This document shows positions 28,765-37,898 of a DNA stretch of 64,000 nt, in pieces (the first letter of the stretch is position 1; each line of letters begins with the position of its first letter). Under the pieces are notes generated by a model. That model saw only the letters and a program-made list of their open reading frames with translations, ran no database searches and was not told the DNA's origin. Source of the stretch: Zemynaea arenosa. GTDB taxonomy: Bacteria; Pseudomonadota; Gammaproteobacteria; Burkholderiales; Burkholderiaceae_D. Made by a program: the position numbers and the translations under genes. The stretch covers positions 1 through 64,000 of the forward strand of contig NZ_SPVF01000218.1 of the NCBI RefSeq assembly GCF_004614185.1, read 5' to 3'.

Positions 28765-29874
28765 ATGGACTCGACTCTCTATATCGGACTGATGTCCGGC
28801 ACCAGCATGGATGGCGTGGATGGCGTGCTGGCGGATTTCGCCAACGGACAGATCCGCACGATCGCGTCGGCCTTCGTGCCCTTTGCGCCCGACCTGCGGC
28901 AGGATTTGATGCTGCTGCAGGCCGCCAGCCCGAACGAAATCGAACGCGAGGCGCTGGCGGCGAACGCGCTGGCGCGGGTGTACGCGCAGTGCGTGGATGA
29001 GCTGCGGCCGCATGCGGGCGGACCGATTGCGGCGGTCTGCGCGCACGGGCAGACCATCCGGCATCGCCCGGAACTGGGCTTCACGCGCCAGACCAACAAC
29101 CCGGCCCTGCTGGCCGAGCTCACCGGCATCGATGTGATCGCTGACTTCCGCACCCGCGACGTGGCCGCCGGCGGCCAGGGCGCGCCGCTGGTGCCGGCCT
29201 TCCACCAGGCCCAGTTCGGCAAGCCGGGCGCGACGCGGGTGGTGGTGAACATCGGCGGGATCGGCAACATCAGCGTGCTGCGCCCGGACGGCCGCGTGAC
29301 AGGCTTTGACACCGGCCCCGGCAACGTGCTGATGGACTTGTGGATCGCCCGCCACCTGGGCAAGGCGTACGATGAGGACGGCGCCTGGGGCGCCACCGGC
29401 ACCGCGGACGCGCAGCTCCTCAACATCCTGCTGGACGAACCCTACTTCCAGCAGCCGCCTCCGAAGAGCACCGGCCGCGACCTGTTCCACGCCGACTGGC
29501 TGGATGCGCGCCTGGCCCGCCGCCCCGGCCTGGCGCCGGCGGACGTGCAAGCCACCCTCACCCGCCTGACGGCCGTGACGATCGCGCGTGCTATCGAACA
29601 GGAAACAATCGAACAGGACAGAAAAGAAGCGCAGGCGGTCTACGTCTGCGGCGGCGGCGCCTACAACGGACTGCTGCTAAAAGAGATGGCGCAAGCGCTC
29701 GGCGGCAAGATTCCGGTCGGCTCCACGCAGGACCTGGGCGTGGCGCCCCACCGCGTCGAAGCCCTCGCCTTCGCCTGGCTCGGCCACCAGTTCCACAAAC
29801 GACAAGCGGGCAATCTGCCCGCTGTCACTGGTGCGCAGGGCCCCAGGATCCTGGGCGCCCTGTATCCGGCCTGA
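28765..29874 (+). CDS. anmK: Anhydro-N-acetylmuramic acid kinase AnmK
   Basis: The 369-residue cytoplasmic kinase recycles 1,6-anhydro-MurNAc from peptidoglycan to MurNAc 6-phosphate. Family motifs: [20 protein letters not shown] (phosphate-binding loop), [56 protein letters not shown], and [12 protein letters not shown]. The start ATG has only a weak ribosome-binding site, and TATGAT at 28753-28758 would place the transcript start very near the ATG, so a leaderless message is possible. The gene converges on erpA. Confidence 0.96.
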   Translation: MDSTLYIGLMSGTSMDGVDGVLADFANGQIRTIASAFVPFAPDLRQDLMLLQAASPNEIEREALAANALARVYAQCVDELRPHAGGPIAAVCAHGQTIRHRPELGFTRQTNNPALLAELTGIDVIADFRTRDVAAGGQGAPLVPAFHQAQFGKPGATRVVVNIGGIGNISVLRPDGRVTGFDTGPGNVLMDLWIARHLGKAYDEDGAWGATGTADAQLLNILLDEPYFQQPPPKSTGRDLFHADWLDARLARRPGLAPADVQATLTRLTAVTIARAIEQETIEQDRKEAQAVYVCGGGAYNGLLLKEMAQALGGKIPVGSTQDLGVAPHRVEALAFAWLGHQFHKRQAGNLPAVTGAQGPRILGALYPA

Positions 29875-29892
29875 GCGGCCGGCCCTACCGAA

Positions 29893-30243
29893 TTACGCCG
29901 AGAACGACGACCCGCAGCCGCACGTCGACTGCGCGTTCGGGTTCTTGATCACGAACTGCGCGCCTTCGAGGTCGTCCTTGTAGTCGATCTCCGCGCCGAC
30001 CAGGTACTGGTAGCTCATGGAGTCGATCAGCAGCTGGACGCCGTTCTTGACCATGGTGGTGTCATCTTCGTTGACGATCTCGTCGAAGGTGAACCCGTAC
30101 TGGAAGCCCGAGCAGCCGCCGCCCTGCACGAACACGCGCAGCTTCAGGTCCGGATTGCCTTCTTCGTCGATCAGCTGGGCCACTTTGTCGGCCGCGGCAT
30201 CGGTAAAGTTGATCGGTGCCGGCATTTCAGCGACTGCATTCAT
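29893..30243 (-). CDS. erpA: Iron-sulfur cluster insertion protein ErpA
   Basis: A 116-residue A-type carrier that delivers [4Fe-4S] or [2Fe-2S] clusters to apo-enzymes. The three cluster-binding cysteines are in [11 protein letters not shown] and the C-terminal [14 protein letters not shown] 30243 has an AGGAG site; an upstream in-frame extension overlaps the bactofilin gene and looks spurious. It is the last gene of the argC-coiled-coil-bactofilin-erpA run. Confidence 0.96.
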   Translation of the reverse strand: MNAVAEMPAPINFTDAAADKVAQLIDEEGNPDLKLRVFVQGGGCSGFQYGFTFDEIVNEDDTTMVKNGVQLLIDSMSYQYLVGAEIDYKDDLEGAQFVIKNPNAQSTCGCGSSFSA

Positions 30244-30277
30244 GGGGTAACTCCTGGAGAATTCGGTTTGACCGTGA

Positions 30278-30724
30278 TTATAGACTGTTGGCGCGAAACA
30301 CGCTCTGGCGGACGCTCTGCGGGTCGCCCGGCTTGTCGCCGGATGCCACAGACAGGTGAAACTCCGGCTCGCCCGGCTCCTCATGGGTCAGCTTGCCGGT
30401 GACCGTGGCGCCGCCGTGCATTTCCAGCGTGTGGTAGTGCACGTCTCCCATGATGCGGCCATGCGGCTGCAATTCAAGAATATCCGTACAGAAAACAGGG
30501 CCTTCGATCACGCCGCTGACCACCAGGTTGGCGCAGCGGACCTCGCCCACGATGCGCGCCTGCTCCGACACGATCAGCACGTTGTCCGCCCCCTGCTGGG
30601 CCAGCACATTGCCGAGCACTTCGCCATCGACCCGCAAGCCGCCCGTGAACACCACATCGCCGCGGACCCGCGCCGTAGGACCGACCAGGCTGTCTATTTC
30701 GTTTTTTGCACTCCGACCAAACAT
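30278..30724 (-). CDS. Bactofilin-family cytoskeletal protein
   Basis: The 148-residue protein has the central bactofilin (DUF583) right-handed beta-helix: repeated short strands with Gly turns ([64 protein letters not shown]) flanked by short unstructured tails. Bactofilins polymerise at the membrane and scaffold wall enzymes. ATG 30724 has AAGGGG eight bases upstream; a GTG at 30733 has none. The start overlaps the end of the upstream membrane coiled-coil gene by 31 bases, which suggests co-translation of two partners. Confidence 0.92.
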   Translation of the reverse strand: MFGRSAKNEIDSLVGPTARVRGDVVFTGGLRVDGEVLGNVLAQQGADNVLIVSEQARIVGEVRCANLVVSGVIEGPVFCTDILELQPHGRIMGDVHYHTLEMHGGATVTGKLTHEEPGEPEFHLSVASGDKPGDPQSVRQSVFRANSL

Positions 30725-31368
30725 GATGGGCACCCCTTCACAGTAACCGTGCGTTCGACGCGCGCGGCACCGGGCGAGGGCCCGGTCACGCGCACGGCCA
30801 AGGACTTGAGGGTGACGCCAGCGGGCAGCGCCAGCACGGTCTCGACGTGACGGGCGCCTTGCACTGGGCCTTGCGGAAACGGCAGGGCGACCGGCTTGCC
30901 GCCCTGCTCGCCATGGGCCAGCAGTTCGAGCACACCGGCCGCGTCCGCTTTGGCGGCCACCAGCAAGCTGACGTGGACGCGGTCCGGCGCGGCCAGCTCG
31001 GCCTCGGCGTGGGGAATGTACGGTCCCTTGCCGGGAAGCTGGCTCACCAGTGCGGCCATGTCTTCAAGCAATTTACCGTTTTGATCCTGCAGGGATTTGA
31101 TCTGGATCGACTGTTGCTGTGTGGTTTTTGCATCAGTCGCCAACTGATCGCGCTCAAGCTGAACACGATGCAGGTCAGTTTGCAGCGCGGTGAGCTGAAC
31201 TTTCGGGTCGGCGGTGGTGTCGGACGGGCGCGTCAGCTGGAGGATGCGCCCGCCCAGGTCGATGCCCCACACCAGCAGGCAGCCGGCCAGAATGAACGCC
31301 AAGGTGATCAGGCCCGAGCGGACCGCGATCGACAGCAGCCGCCCCTGGCCGACCCAGCGGATCTTCAT
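30694..31368 (-). CDS. Membrane-anchored coiled-coil protein (DUF6776-like)
   Basis: A 224-residue protein with one N-terminal transmembrane helix (SGLITLAFILAGCLLVWGIDL, about residues 19-39), a coiled coil (VQLTALQTDLHRVQLERDQL through LQDQNGKLLEDMAALVSQL, about 55-110) and a C-terminal beta-rich domain (about 125-215). The layout suggests an inner-membrane protein with a periplasmic domain. I believe it belongs to the DUF6776 family. It starts three bases after argC and overlaps the bactofilin gene, so it may anchor or regulate the bactofilin filament; this is inference. Confidence 0.8.
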   Translation of the reverse strand: MKIRWVGQGRLLSIAVRSGLITLAFILAGCLLVWGIDLGGRILQLTRPSDTTADPKVQLTALQTDLHRVQLERDQLATDAKTTQQQSIQIKSLQDQNGKLLEDMAALVSQLPGKGPYIPHAEAELAAPDRVHVSLLVAAKADAAGVLELLAHGEQGGKPVALPFPQGPVQGARHVETVLALPAGVTLKSLAVRVTGPSPGAARVERTVTVKGCPSCLVGVQKTK

Positions 31369-31371
31369 GTG

Positions 31372-32409
31372 TCAAGGCAGGAGCGCAATCTGCTGCAGGC
31401 CGGTGGTTTCGTCGAGTCCGAACATCAGGTTCATACACTGCACGGCCTGGCCGGAGGCGCCCTTCACCAGGTTGTCCTGCACCACCAGGATCACCAGCAT
31501 ATTGCCGTTGCCCGGACGGTGCAGCGCCAGGCGCAGCATGTTGGAGCCGCGCGTGGAGCGGGTTTCCGGGTGCGAGCCGAACGGCATCACGTCGACGAAG
31601 GCCGAGCCCGCGTATTCCTTTTCGAACAGGGCCTGCAGGTCTTCGTTCGCGATGTCGCTGGTCAGGCGCGCGTACAGGGTCGAGTGCATGCCGCGGATCA
31701 TCGGCACCAGGTGCGGGGTGAACACCAGGCTGACCGGGCTGTCGGTGTAGCGCTGCAGCTGGGCGCTGGTTTCCGGGGTGTGGCGGTGGCCGGACACGCC
31801 GTAGGCCTTGAAGTTGTCGCTCGCTTCCGAGAACAGGGTGCCGATCTCCGCCTTGCGGCCGGCGCCGGACACGCCGGACTTGCTGTCGGCGATCAGGGAC
31901 GTGGTGTCGATGAGTTTGGCCTTCAGCAGCGGATAGAAGCCCAGCTGCATCGTGGTCGGGTAACAGCCCGGATTGGCGATCAGGCGCGCGCCCTTGATCT
32001 GCTCACGGTTGAGTTCGACGAGGCCGTAGACGGCTTCGTCCAGCAGTTCCGGGCAGGTGTGCGGGATCTTGTACCACTTCTCGAACACGTCCTTGTCCTT
32101 GATGCGGAAGTCGGCCGCCAGGTCGATCACCTTGACGCCGGCCGCCAGCAGCGCGGGCGCCTGGGCCATGGCCACGCCGTGCGGGGTAGCAAAGAACACC
32201 ACGTCGCACTTGGTCAGGTCGACATTGTCGGGCGCCGAAAACGCCAAGTTCACGCGGCCGCGCAGCGAAGGGAACATGTCCGCGACGGGCAGGCCGTCTT
32301 CCTTGCGGGAGGTGATCGCGGTGAGCTGCACGTCCGGATGCACTGCCAGCAAGCGCAGCAACTCCACGCCTGTGTAACCCGTCCCGCCGACGATGCCAAC
32401 CTTGATCAT
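31372..32409 (-). CDS. argC: N-acetyl-gamma-glutamyl-phosphate reductase ArgC
   Basis: The third enzyme of arginine synthesis, 345 residues. The N-terminal NADP-binding loop is [18 protein letters not shown]; the active-site cysteine is in [31 protein letters not shown] and GHRHTPE are further family motifs. It is the long (type 1) form. It is separated from rpsI by a terminator and starts the argC-DUF6776-bactofilin-erpA run. Confidence 0.97.
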   Translation of the reverse strand: MIKVGIVGGTGYTGVELLRLLAVHPDVQLTAITSRKEDGLPVADMFPSLRGRVNLAFSAPDNVDLTKCDVVFFATPHGVAMAQAPALLAAGVKVIDLAADFRIKDKDVFEKWYKIPHTCPELLDEAVYGLVELNREQIKGARLIANPGCYPTTMQLGFYPLLKAKLIDTTSLIADSKSGVSGAGRKAEIGTLFSEASDNFKAYGVSGHRHTPETSAQLQRYTDSPVSLVFTPHLVPMIRGMHSTLYARLTSDIANEDLQALFEKEYAGSAFVDVMPFGSHPETRSTRGSNMLRLALHRPGNGNMLVILVVQDNLVKGASGQAVQCMNLMFGLDETTGLQQIALLP

Positions 32410-32515
32410 GTCCTGTGTTCCTTAGTGAAAGATGAGAAGGGCGGGACAAGCCCGCTGCCCGAGGGGCGTATTTTAGACAAATTGCCCAACCTCTGCCGGA
32501 CGATGTCCGCTGAAC

Positions 32516-32544
32516 AAATAAAAAAGCCGCCCGAAGGCGGCTTT
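32516..32544 (-). terminator. Rho-independent terminator of rplM-rpsI
   Basis: Read on the minus strand: stem AAAAGCCGCC/GGCGGCTTTT with a TTCG tetraloop followed by a run of T residues. It lies 20 bases after the rpsI stop and isolates the ribosomal operon from argC. Confidence 0.93.
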
Positions 32545-32563
32545 TGCTGGCAGCAGGAAACGA

Positions 32564-32956
32564 TTAACGCTTCGAGAACTGCTTCGCGCGGCGGGCTTTA
32601 CGCAGGCCGACCTTCTTACGCTCGACTTCACGTGCGTCGCGGGTGACGAAACCGGCACGTGCCAGGTCGCCCTTGAGGCCTGCGTCATAGTCGATCAGCG
32701 CACGGGTGATGCCGTGGCGCACTGCACCTGCCTGGCCGGACTCGCCGCCGCCGTGCACGTTGACCTTGATGTCGAAACGCTCGACGTTGCCGGTCAGTTC
32801 CAGCGGTTGACGGATGACCATCAGGCCGGTTTCGCGGGAGAAGTATTCCGCGGCCGGTTTGCCGTTCACGATGATCTGGCCGGTGCCGGCCTTGATGAAC
32901 ACGCGAGCCACTGCGCTCTTGCGGCGGCCGGTGCCGTAGTTGTAGTTACCGATCAT
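32564..32956 (-). CDS. rpsI: 30S ribosomal protein S9
   Basis: The 130-residue protein begins [19 protein letters not shown] and ends in the conserved basic tail [12 protein letters not shown], whose last residues reach the ribosomal P site. It carries [18 protein letters not shown] and [20 protein letters not shown]. It is co-transcribed with rplM, nine bases upstream. Confidence 0.99.
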   Translation of the reverse strand: MIGNYNYGTGRRKSAVARVFIKAGTGQIIVNGKPAAEYFSRETGLMVIRQPLELTGNVERFDIKVNVHGGGESGQAGAVRHGITRALIDYDAGLKGDLARAGFVTRDAREVERKKVGLRKARRAKQFSKR

Positions 32957-32965
32957 GTTCGCCCC

Positions 32966-33394
32966 TTACAGTTCGAGTGCTTTAGGTTGCTGCGCGGAGT
33001 GCGGATGGGTACCGTCTGCGTACACCTTCAGCTTCTTGATCATCGCGTAGCCCAGCGGACCCTTCGGCAGCATGCCTTTGACGGCCTTTTCCAGGGCACG
33101 GCCCGGGAAGCGCTGCTGCATCTTCGTGAAGTTGGTCTCGTAGATGCCGCCCGGATAGCCGGAGTGACGGTAGTAGGTCTTGTTCAGAGCCTTGGTGCCG
33201 GTCACGCGCAGCTTGCCTGCGTTGACGACGATGATGAAATCGCCGGTATCGACGTGCGGAGTGAACTCGGGTTTGTGCTTGCCGCGAAGACGGAGTGCCA
33301 CTTCGCTGGCGACACGCCCGAGGACTTTGTCCGTCGCGTCAATCACGTACCATTCGCGCTGGACTTCATGTCCCTTGGCGGAAAAAGTTTTCAT
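32966..33394 (-). CDS. rplM: 50S ribosomal protein L13
   Basis: A 142-residue protein, the standard length. [50 protein letters not shown] and [21 protein letters not shown] are L13 hallmarks. I chose ATG 33394; a longer frame from 33406 would add four residues. It is first in the rplM-rpsI operon, behind a strong promoter and a leader hairpin that could serve L13 autoregulation. Confidence 0.99.
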   Translation of the reverse strand: MKTFSAKGHEVQREWYVIDATDKVLGRVASEVALRLRGKHKPEFTPHVDTGDFIIVVNAGKLRVTGTKALNKTYYRHSGYPGGIYETNFTKMQQRFPGRALEKAVKGMLPKGPLGYAMIKKLKVYADGTHPHSAQQPKALEL

Positions 33395-33431
33395 GATGAC
33401 TTCCAAATAAGTTATCGCTCACATGGCGGTT

Positions 33432-33450
33432 CCGCAGCCGTTACCTGCGG
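33432..33450 (-). promoter_or_regulatory. Hairpin in the rplM leader
   Basis: CCGCAG/CTGCGG stem of six bases with a seven-base loop, in the leader about 40 bases before the L13 start. L13 is known to repress its own operon in enterobacteria through the mRNA leader, so a related site is possible, but no sequence match was tested. Confidence 0.4.
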
Positions 33451-33493
33451 ACTCAACCTTATTGTCTTTCCCTGAGCGCACGGAAAGCCGACA

Positions 33494-33523
33494 ATCATAA
33501 CCCACGGCCGAGCCTTGCGTCAA
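33494..33523 (-). promoter_or_regulatory. Strong sigma70 promoter of rplM-rpsI
   Basis: On the minus strand TTGACG (33523-33518) and TATGAT (33499-33494) with an 18-base spacer: near-consensus boxes at good spacing. Transcription would start near 33487, giving a leader of about 93 bases. Confidence 0.8.
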
Positions 33524-33641
33524 CCCGCACCGTGAGTCGCCCGCCACACGAAAAGTTCCCGCGCACGACTGAGGCGCCTCAATCGCGCCGCCCTGCACCC
33601 TCCTACGCTCGCTGGATCGTCCAACACGAAGGGAGGGTGTC

Positions 33642-36308
33642 ATGAAAGGTTTTCCCCGCGAAGTCCCCCACAGCACCGGCGTGCCGATGATCATCGACGA
33701 GAGCCGCCTGCTGCTGGTGTTCAACCAGTCCCCCAACCAGGATGCGCTGCAAAAAACCCTCAGCGGCCTCGGCTTGGCGCTGGAAAGCGACATCATCGAG
33801 CGCGCCGTCCCTGGCGAGTCGATCAACCACACGCCAACCCGCTTCTGGGTGCAATCGCGCCAGCCGATCGACGATGCCCAGTTCGAGCGCATCGACGCCT
33901 CCCTGCGCGAACTCGGGCTGGCCTACCTGGGCCCGGTCTACCGCATGGCGGGCGAACGCGGCCGCCGTGCCCTGCAGTCGCTGCTGCCGTCCACCGTGCT
34001 GGTGCGGCTGCGCCTGCGCCAGCCGGGCGTGGCCGAGCTGCCGCCGGCACTCACCGCCCTGCCCGCCAACGGCTCGGCCACCCCGCAGCTGCAGGAGGAT
34101 CCGGAAAAATCGCGCTACCTGAACGGCCTGCGCTACTTCAACATCATGAACGTGCGCGAAGTGAACGCCTTCCAAGCGCGCCCCCAGATCGAGCAGGTGC
34201 CGGGCGTGGCGGGGGTCGAGTTTGAAACCATGCCGCTGGTGCGTCCGACCGCCGTCGCGCCGACCGACACCCTGTTCCCGCAGCAGTGGGACATGGCGCG
34301 CATCGGCGCGGGCGGCGCGGGCACCACCGGCTGGGACCTGTCCAGCGGCGCCGGCGTCACCGTCTGCGTGCTCGATGAAGGCTGCGACCTGACCCACCCG
34401 GACCTGGCCTTCGCCGGCAACGGCATCAACCTGGGCTCGATGGGCGGCGACGGTTCGCCCACCGGCAACCACGGCACCGCCTGCGCGGGCATCGTGGCCG
34501 CCACCTTCAACAATGGGCTGGGCGTGTCCGGCGTGGCCGGCGGCGCGCGCATCCTGCCGGTGGCGTTCCAGAACTGGACCGACGTGGAAGTGGCCGCGGG
34601 CATCAACTGGGCCAGCAGCCACGGCGCCCAGATCATCAGCATGAGCTTCGGGAACAACGGCTGGAACCATAACATCATCGACCCGGCCATCACCAATGCC
34701 TTCAACAACAATGTCCTGATGTGCGCGGCCACGCACAACTTCAACAGCAGCATCACCTATCCGGCCACCAACCCGAACATCATGGCGATCGGCGCGTCGG
34801 ACGAGATCGACAACCGCAAGTCGCCCACCAGCCCGGACGGCGAAACCTGGTGGGGTTCGGACTTCGGCCCCGAGATCTCCGTGGTGGCGCCGGGCGTGCA
34901 CATCCCGACCACCGACCGCCAGGGCAGCGCCGGCTACAACACCAGCACCGCAGGCGACTACTTCCTGACCTTCAACGGCACCTCCGCGGCCACACCGCAC
35001 GTGGCCGGGATGGCGGCGCTGATCCTCAGCCTGTACCCGGGCATGACCGCCACGCAGGTGCGCAACCTGATCGAGCGCACCGCGCAGAAGGTCGGTACCA
35101 CCGCATATGCCCTGACCGCGGGCCGCAACAACGGCAGCTGGAACCAGGAGATGGGCTACGGCCGCATCAACGTGTTCCGCGCGCTGGACCAGGCTGACAT
35201 CATGGTGCGCGATGCGCCCGGCGACACTGGCCTGGAGCCGTTCACCGGCGGCGACTTCTGGGACTTCTCGGACGTGGTGGTGCGCATCTTCGACGACAAC
35301 GTGTTCGTGCCGAGCGACCCGCTGCAGTCGAAGAACGTGGAGCGCGGCCAAGCCAACACCATCTACGTGCGCGTGACCAACAACGGCCCGCGCGAGGCAC
35401 GCAATGTGACCGTCAACGCGCGCATCACGCCGTACGTGGGCCTGCAGTTCATCTATCCGCAGGACTGGAACACCGTGGACGCCAACCACGTGATGCCCAC
35501 GCCCCTGACAGCCACCTTCGCCAGCATCGCCCCCGGCACCACGGCGATGGCCAAGTTCCGCATCGAGGCGACCCAGACCGAAAGCCTGTACGGCTGGGTG
35601 AGCGGCCACAACTGGCACCCCTGCCTGCTGGTGGCGGTCAACGCGGACAACGACTACGCCTTCTCCACCGCGCTGCTGGGCGCCGGCGACGCCACGCCCC
35701 AGCGCAACAATCTGGCCCAGCGCAACCTGTCGGTGATCGACGTGCTGGCCGGTGCCGCGGTCGCCTTCCCGTTCGTGGCGGGCAGCCGCTACAGCGCGGA
35801 CCGGCTGATCGGCCTGACCATCGACCGCTCGCGGCTGCCGGCGCACATGCCGCTGCTGCTGTCGCTCGATGAAGACGGCAGCGCCTTCCCGCTGGTCGAC
35901 TTCACGCCGACCGAGGCGCAAACCCAGGACACCCAGCAAAGCTGCGGCGACCGCTCGGTCACCTTCCTTGAAAAAACCAAGGTGCGCATGCCCTTCGGCT
36001 GCTGCATGGGGACCATGACGTTCGAAAAAGGCTCCAAGTTCGAATGCCATACGGCCGGGCAGCTGGGCAAGGTGACGGTGATGGGTGGCGATGTGATCGT
36101 GCGGGATGGGAAGCGCTACGTCGACATCAAGGAGCCGCTGGTGCGGATGACGATCGAGAAGGCGCCGAACGCCATCTACCCGCTGGCGCTGCGCACCACG
36201 GTGCCGGGCACGGCGCAAAGCGGTGACCAGTTCATGGTCAGCGCCTCGCAGCAGAACGCGCAGGGCGACACGGTAGGGGGCGCCGGGACGGTCTGGGTCG
36301 TCCATTGA
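33642..36308 (+). CDS. Large S8 (subtilisin-like) serine protease without signal peptide
   Basis: The 888-residue protein has an N-terminal region of about 210 residues (possible prodomain), an S8 catalytic domain (about 235-520) and a C-terminal beta-rich half. The triad is Asp245 in VCVLDEGCDLTHPDL, His277 in GNHGTACAG and Ser448 in FNGTSAATPHVAG; the oxyanion Asn is in MCAATHN. The Asp motif reads DEG rather than the usual DTG or DSG. The C-terminal part has a CARDB-like segment (VYVRVTNNGPREARNVTVNARI, about 565-640). The first residues (MKGFPREVPHSTGVPMIIDE) are not a Sec signal. GGGAGGG precedes the ATG. It stands alone, ending in a perfect 15-base hairpin. Substrate and location are unknown. 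Confidence 0.88.
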   Translation: MKGFPREVPHSTGVPMIIDESRLLLVFNQSPNQDALQKTLSGLGLALESDIIERAVPGESINHTPTRFWVQSRQPIDDAQFERIDASLRELGLAYLGPVYRMAGERGRRALQSLLPSTVLVRLRLRQPGVAELPPALTALPANGSATPQLQEDPEKSRYLNGLRYFNIMNVREVNAFQARPQIEQVPGVAGVEFETMPLVRPTAVAPTDTLFPQQWDMARIGAGGAGTTGWDLSSGAGVTVCVLDEGCDLTHPDLAFAGNGINLGSMGGDGSPTGNHGTACAGIVAATFNNGLGVSGVAGGARILPVAFQNWTDVEVAAGINWASSHGAQIISMSFGNNGWNHNIIDPAITNAFNNNVLMCAATHNFNSSITYPATNPNIMAIGASDEIDNRKSPTSPDGETWWGSDFGPEISVVAPGVHIPTTDRQGSAGYNTSTAGDYFLTFNGTSAATPHVAGMAALILSLYPGMTATQVRNLIERTAQKVGTTAYALTAGRNNGSWNQEMGYGRINVFRALDQADIMVRDAPGDTGLEPFTGGDFWDFSDVVVRIFDDNVFVPSDPLQSKNVERGQANTIYVRVTNNGPREARNVTVNARITPYVGLQFIYPQDWNTVDANHVMPTPLTATFASIAPGTTAMAKFRIEATQTESLYGWVSGHNWHPCLLVAVNADNDYAFSTALLGAGDATPQRNNLAQRNLSVIDVLAGAAVAFPFVAGSRYSADRLIGLTIDRSRLPAHMPLLLSLDEDGSAFPLVDFTPTEAQTQDTQQSCGDRSVTFLEKTKVRMPFGCCMGTMTFEKGSKFECHTAGQLGKVTVMGGDVIVRDGKRYVDIKEPLVRMTIEKAPNAIYPLALRTTVPGTAQSGDQFMVSASQQNAQGDTVGGAGTVWVVH

Positions 36309-36330
36309 CGGTCGCCGATTGCCAACAAAG

Positions 36331-36369
36331 TTCCCCCGCTGCGGCGTTGATGCCGCAGCGGGGGAATTT
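36331..36369 (+). terminator. Strong hairpin after the S8 protease gene
   Basis: A perfect 15-base stem (36331-36345 with 36352-36366, TTCCCCCGCTGCGGC on the left arm) and a six-base loop, followed by only TTT. It starts 22 bases after the stop codon and is a likely terminator. Confidence 0.75.
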
Positions 36370-36441
36370 GCGCGCGCCCGAGATTGACGTTTAAGCAAGA
36401 GGAGCCTTACTATTCCCCGACACATTTCGTGGGGAACATTC

Positions 36442-37881
36442 TTGAAGATCCGCTCCTTGCCGCTGCTCCTGCTGCCCGCCCTGCTGTGGCTCGCGCCGCC
36501 GGCCACGGCAGCCTCGCTGGCCCGCGCCGGCCAGACCTGCCACTTGCCGGGCATGGAAGAAGGCCTGCGCTGCCTCACCGTCGCCGTCCCGTCCAGCTAC
36601 GCCGCGCCCGGTGGCGCGCAGATCAAGCTGCACGTCACCATCGCGCCCGCGTTCCGCGAAACACCCAAGGCCGACCCGCTGTTCGTGCTGGCCGGCGGTC
36701 CCGGCGAGGGCGGCTCCGACCTGCTGCCCCTGCTGGACCGGGTGTTCTCCCGCGTGCGCGCCACCCGCGACATCGTGCTGATCGACCAGCGCGGCACCGG
36801 CCTGTCCGGCAAGCTCGATTGCCCCAGCAAGCCGAACGAAGAAATCATGTCCGAAGAGCAGGCCGAGGCCGACCTCATGGACTGCATCGCCCGCCTGAAC
36901 AAGCCGCTGGGCGACTACACCACCGCCAACGCCGTGCAGGACATCGAACGGGTGCGCACCACGCTCAAGCTCGGCCCGATCAACCTGTGGGGCGGCTCCT
37001 ACGGCACCCGCCTGGGCCAGGCCTATCTCCGCGCCTTCCCCGCAAACGTCCGCGCCGCGGTGCTGGACGGCGTGGCCGCGCCGGACCAGGTAATCCCGGC
37101 CGGCGGCAAGGACGCGCAAGCGGCGCTGGACGCCCTGTTCACCCAGTGCGCCGCCGACCAGGCCTGTCACGGCGCCTACCCCAATCTGCGCCAGGAATTC
37201 GCGGCGCTGCTGGAGAAGGTCGGCCACGGCAACCTGGAACTGGATGTGGCAGACCCGCGCACCGCCCAGCAGCGCAAGCTGAAGATGACCAACACGCGCT
37301 TCCTTGGCACCGTCCACTCGATCCTGTACAACCCGGTCACCAGCCGCAGCCTGCCGTTCCTGCTGCACAGCGCCTACACGGGCCGCTGGGAGCCGTTCGT
37401 CACGCGCAGCAATGCGATGAGCGACTTCTCCACCGACACCTCGATCGCCACGGTCATGCACCTGGCCGTGGTGTGCGCGGAGGACGTGCCGCGCCTGACG
37501 CCGGAACTGGCCAATGAAGACGCCAAGGGCTCTTTCATGAGCACCGGCCTGCTGAAGGACCGCGCGCGGATGTGCGAGGCGATGAAGGTGCCCGCCGCGC
37601 GCTGGAGCCCGCCCACCCGCATCGACGCGCCGGTGCTGATGTTCTCCGGCGGCCTCGATCCGGTCACGCCGCCGCGCCGCGCGCAGGCAGCCGCAAAGGA
37701 CATGAGCCACGTCCAGCACTTCGTGGTCGCCAACGCGGGCCACGGCATCTCGACGCTCGGCTGCGCGCCGCGCCTGATCCGCGAATTCCTGGACCAGCCC
37801 ACGCGCACCCTGAACGGCGCCTGCCTCAAGGACATCCCGACCGCCAGCTTCCAGATCGGCCCCGCCGGTCCCCAACCTTAA
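36442..37881 (+). CDS. Secreted alpha/beta-hydrolase peptidase (S33, TAP-like)
   Basis: A 479-residue protein with a signal peptide (MKIRSLPLLLLPALLWLAPPATAA) and an S33 hydrolase fold. Catalytic residues: nucleophile Ser186 in WGGSYGTRLGQAYL, Asp406 in FSGGLDPVTPP, His434 in NAGHGISTLG; the oxyanion loop is VLAGGPGEGGS. The C-terminal part matches the TAP (tripeptidyl aminopeptidase)-type domain, with cysteines that may form disulfides. The start is TTG 36442 with GGGG upstream; no ATG fits the signal peptide. It lies 17 bases before natA, so the exporter genes are probably co-transcribed with it. Confidence 0.9.
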   Translation: MKIRSLPLLLLPALLWLAPPATAASLARAGQTCHLPGMEEGLRCLTVAVPSSYAAPGGAQIKLHVTIAPAFRETPKADPLFVLAGGPGEGGSDLLPLLDRVFSRVRATRDIVLIDQRGTGLSGKLDCPSKPNEEIMSEEQAEADLMDCIARLNKPLGDYTTANAVQDIERVRTTLKLGPINLWGGSYGTRLGQAYLRAFPANVRAAVLDGVAAPDQVIPAGGKDAQAALDALFTQCAADQACHGAYPNLRQEFAALLEKVGHGNLELDVADPRTAQQRKLKMTNTRFLGTVHSILYNPVTSRSLPFLLHSAYTGRWEPFVTRSNAMSDFSTDTSIATVMHLAVVCAEDVPRLTPELANEDAKGSFMSTGLLKDRARMCEAMKVPAARWSPPTRIDAPVLMFSGGLDPVTPPRRAQAAAKDMSHVQHFVVANAGHGISTLGCAPRLIREFLDQPTRTLNGACLKDIPTASFQIGPAGPQP

Positions 37882-37898
37882 TTAGGTCCCAAGACTCC

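Noticed and set aside
33603-36578. A 991-codon open frame on the minus strand
   Set aside because: Antisense to the S8 protease, no recognisable motif, and the plus-strand frame has the full catalytic triad.
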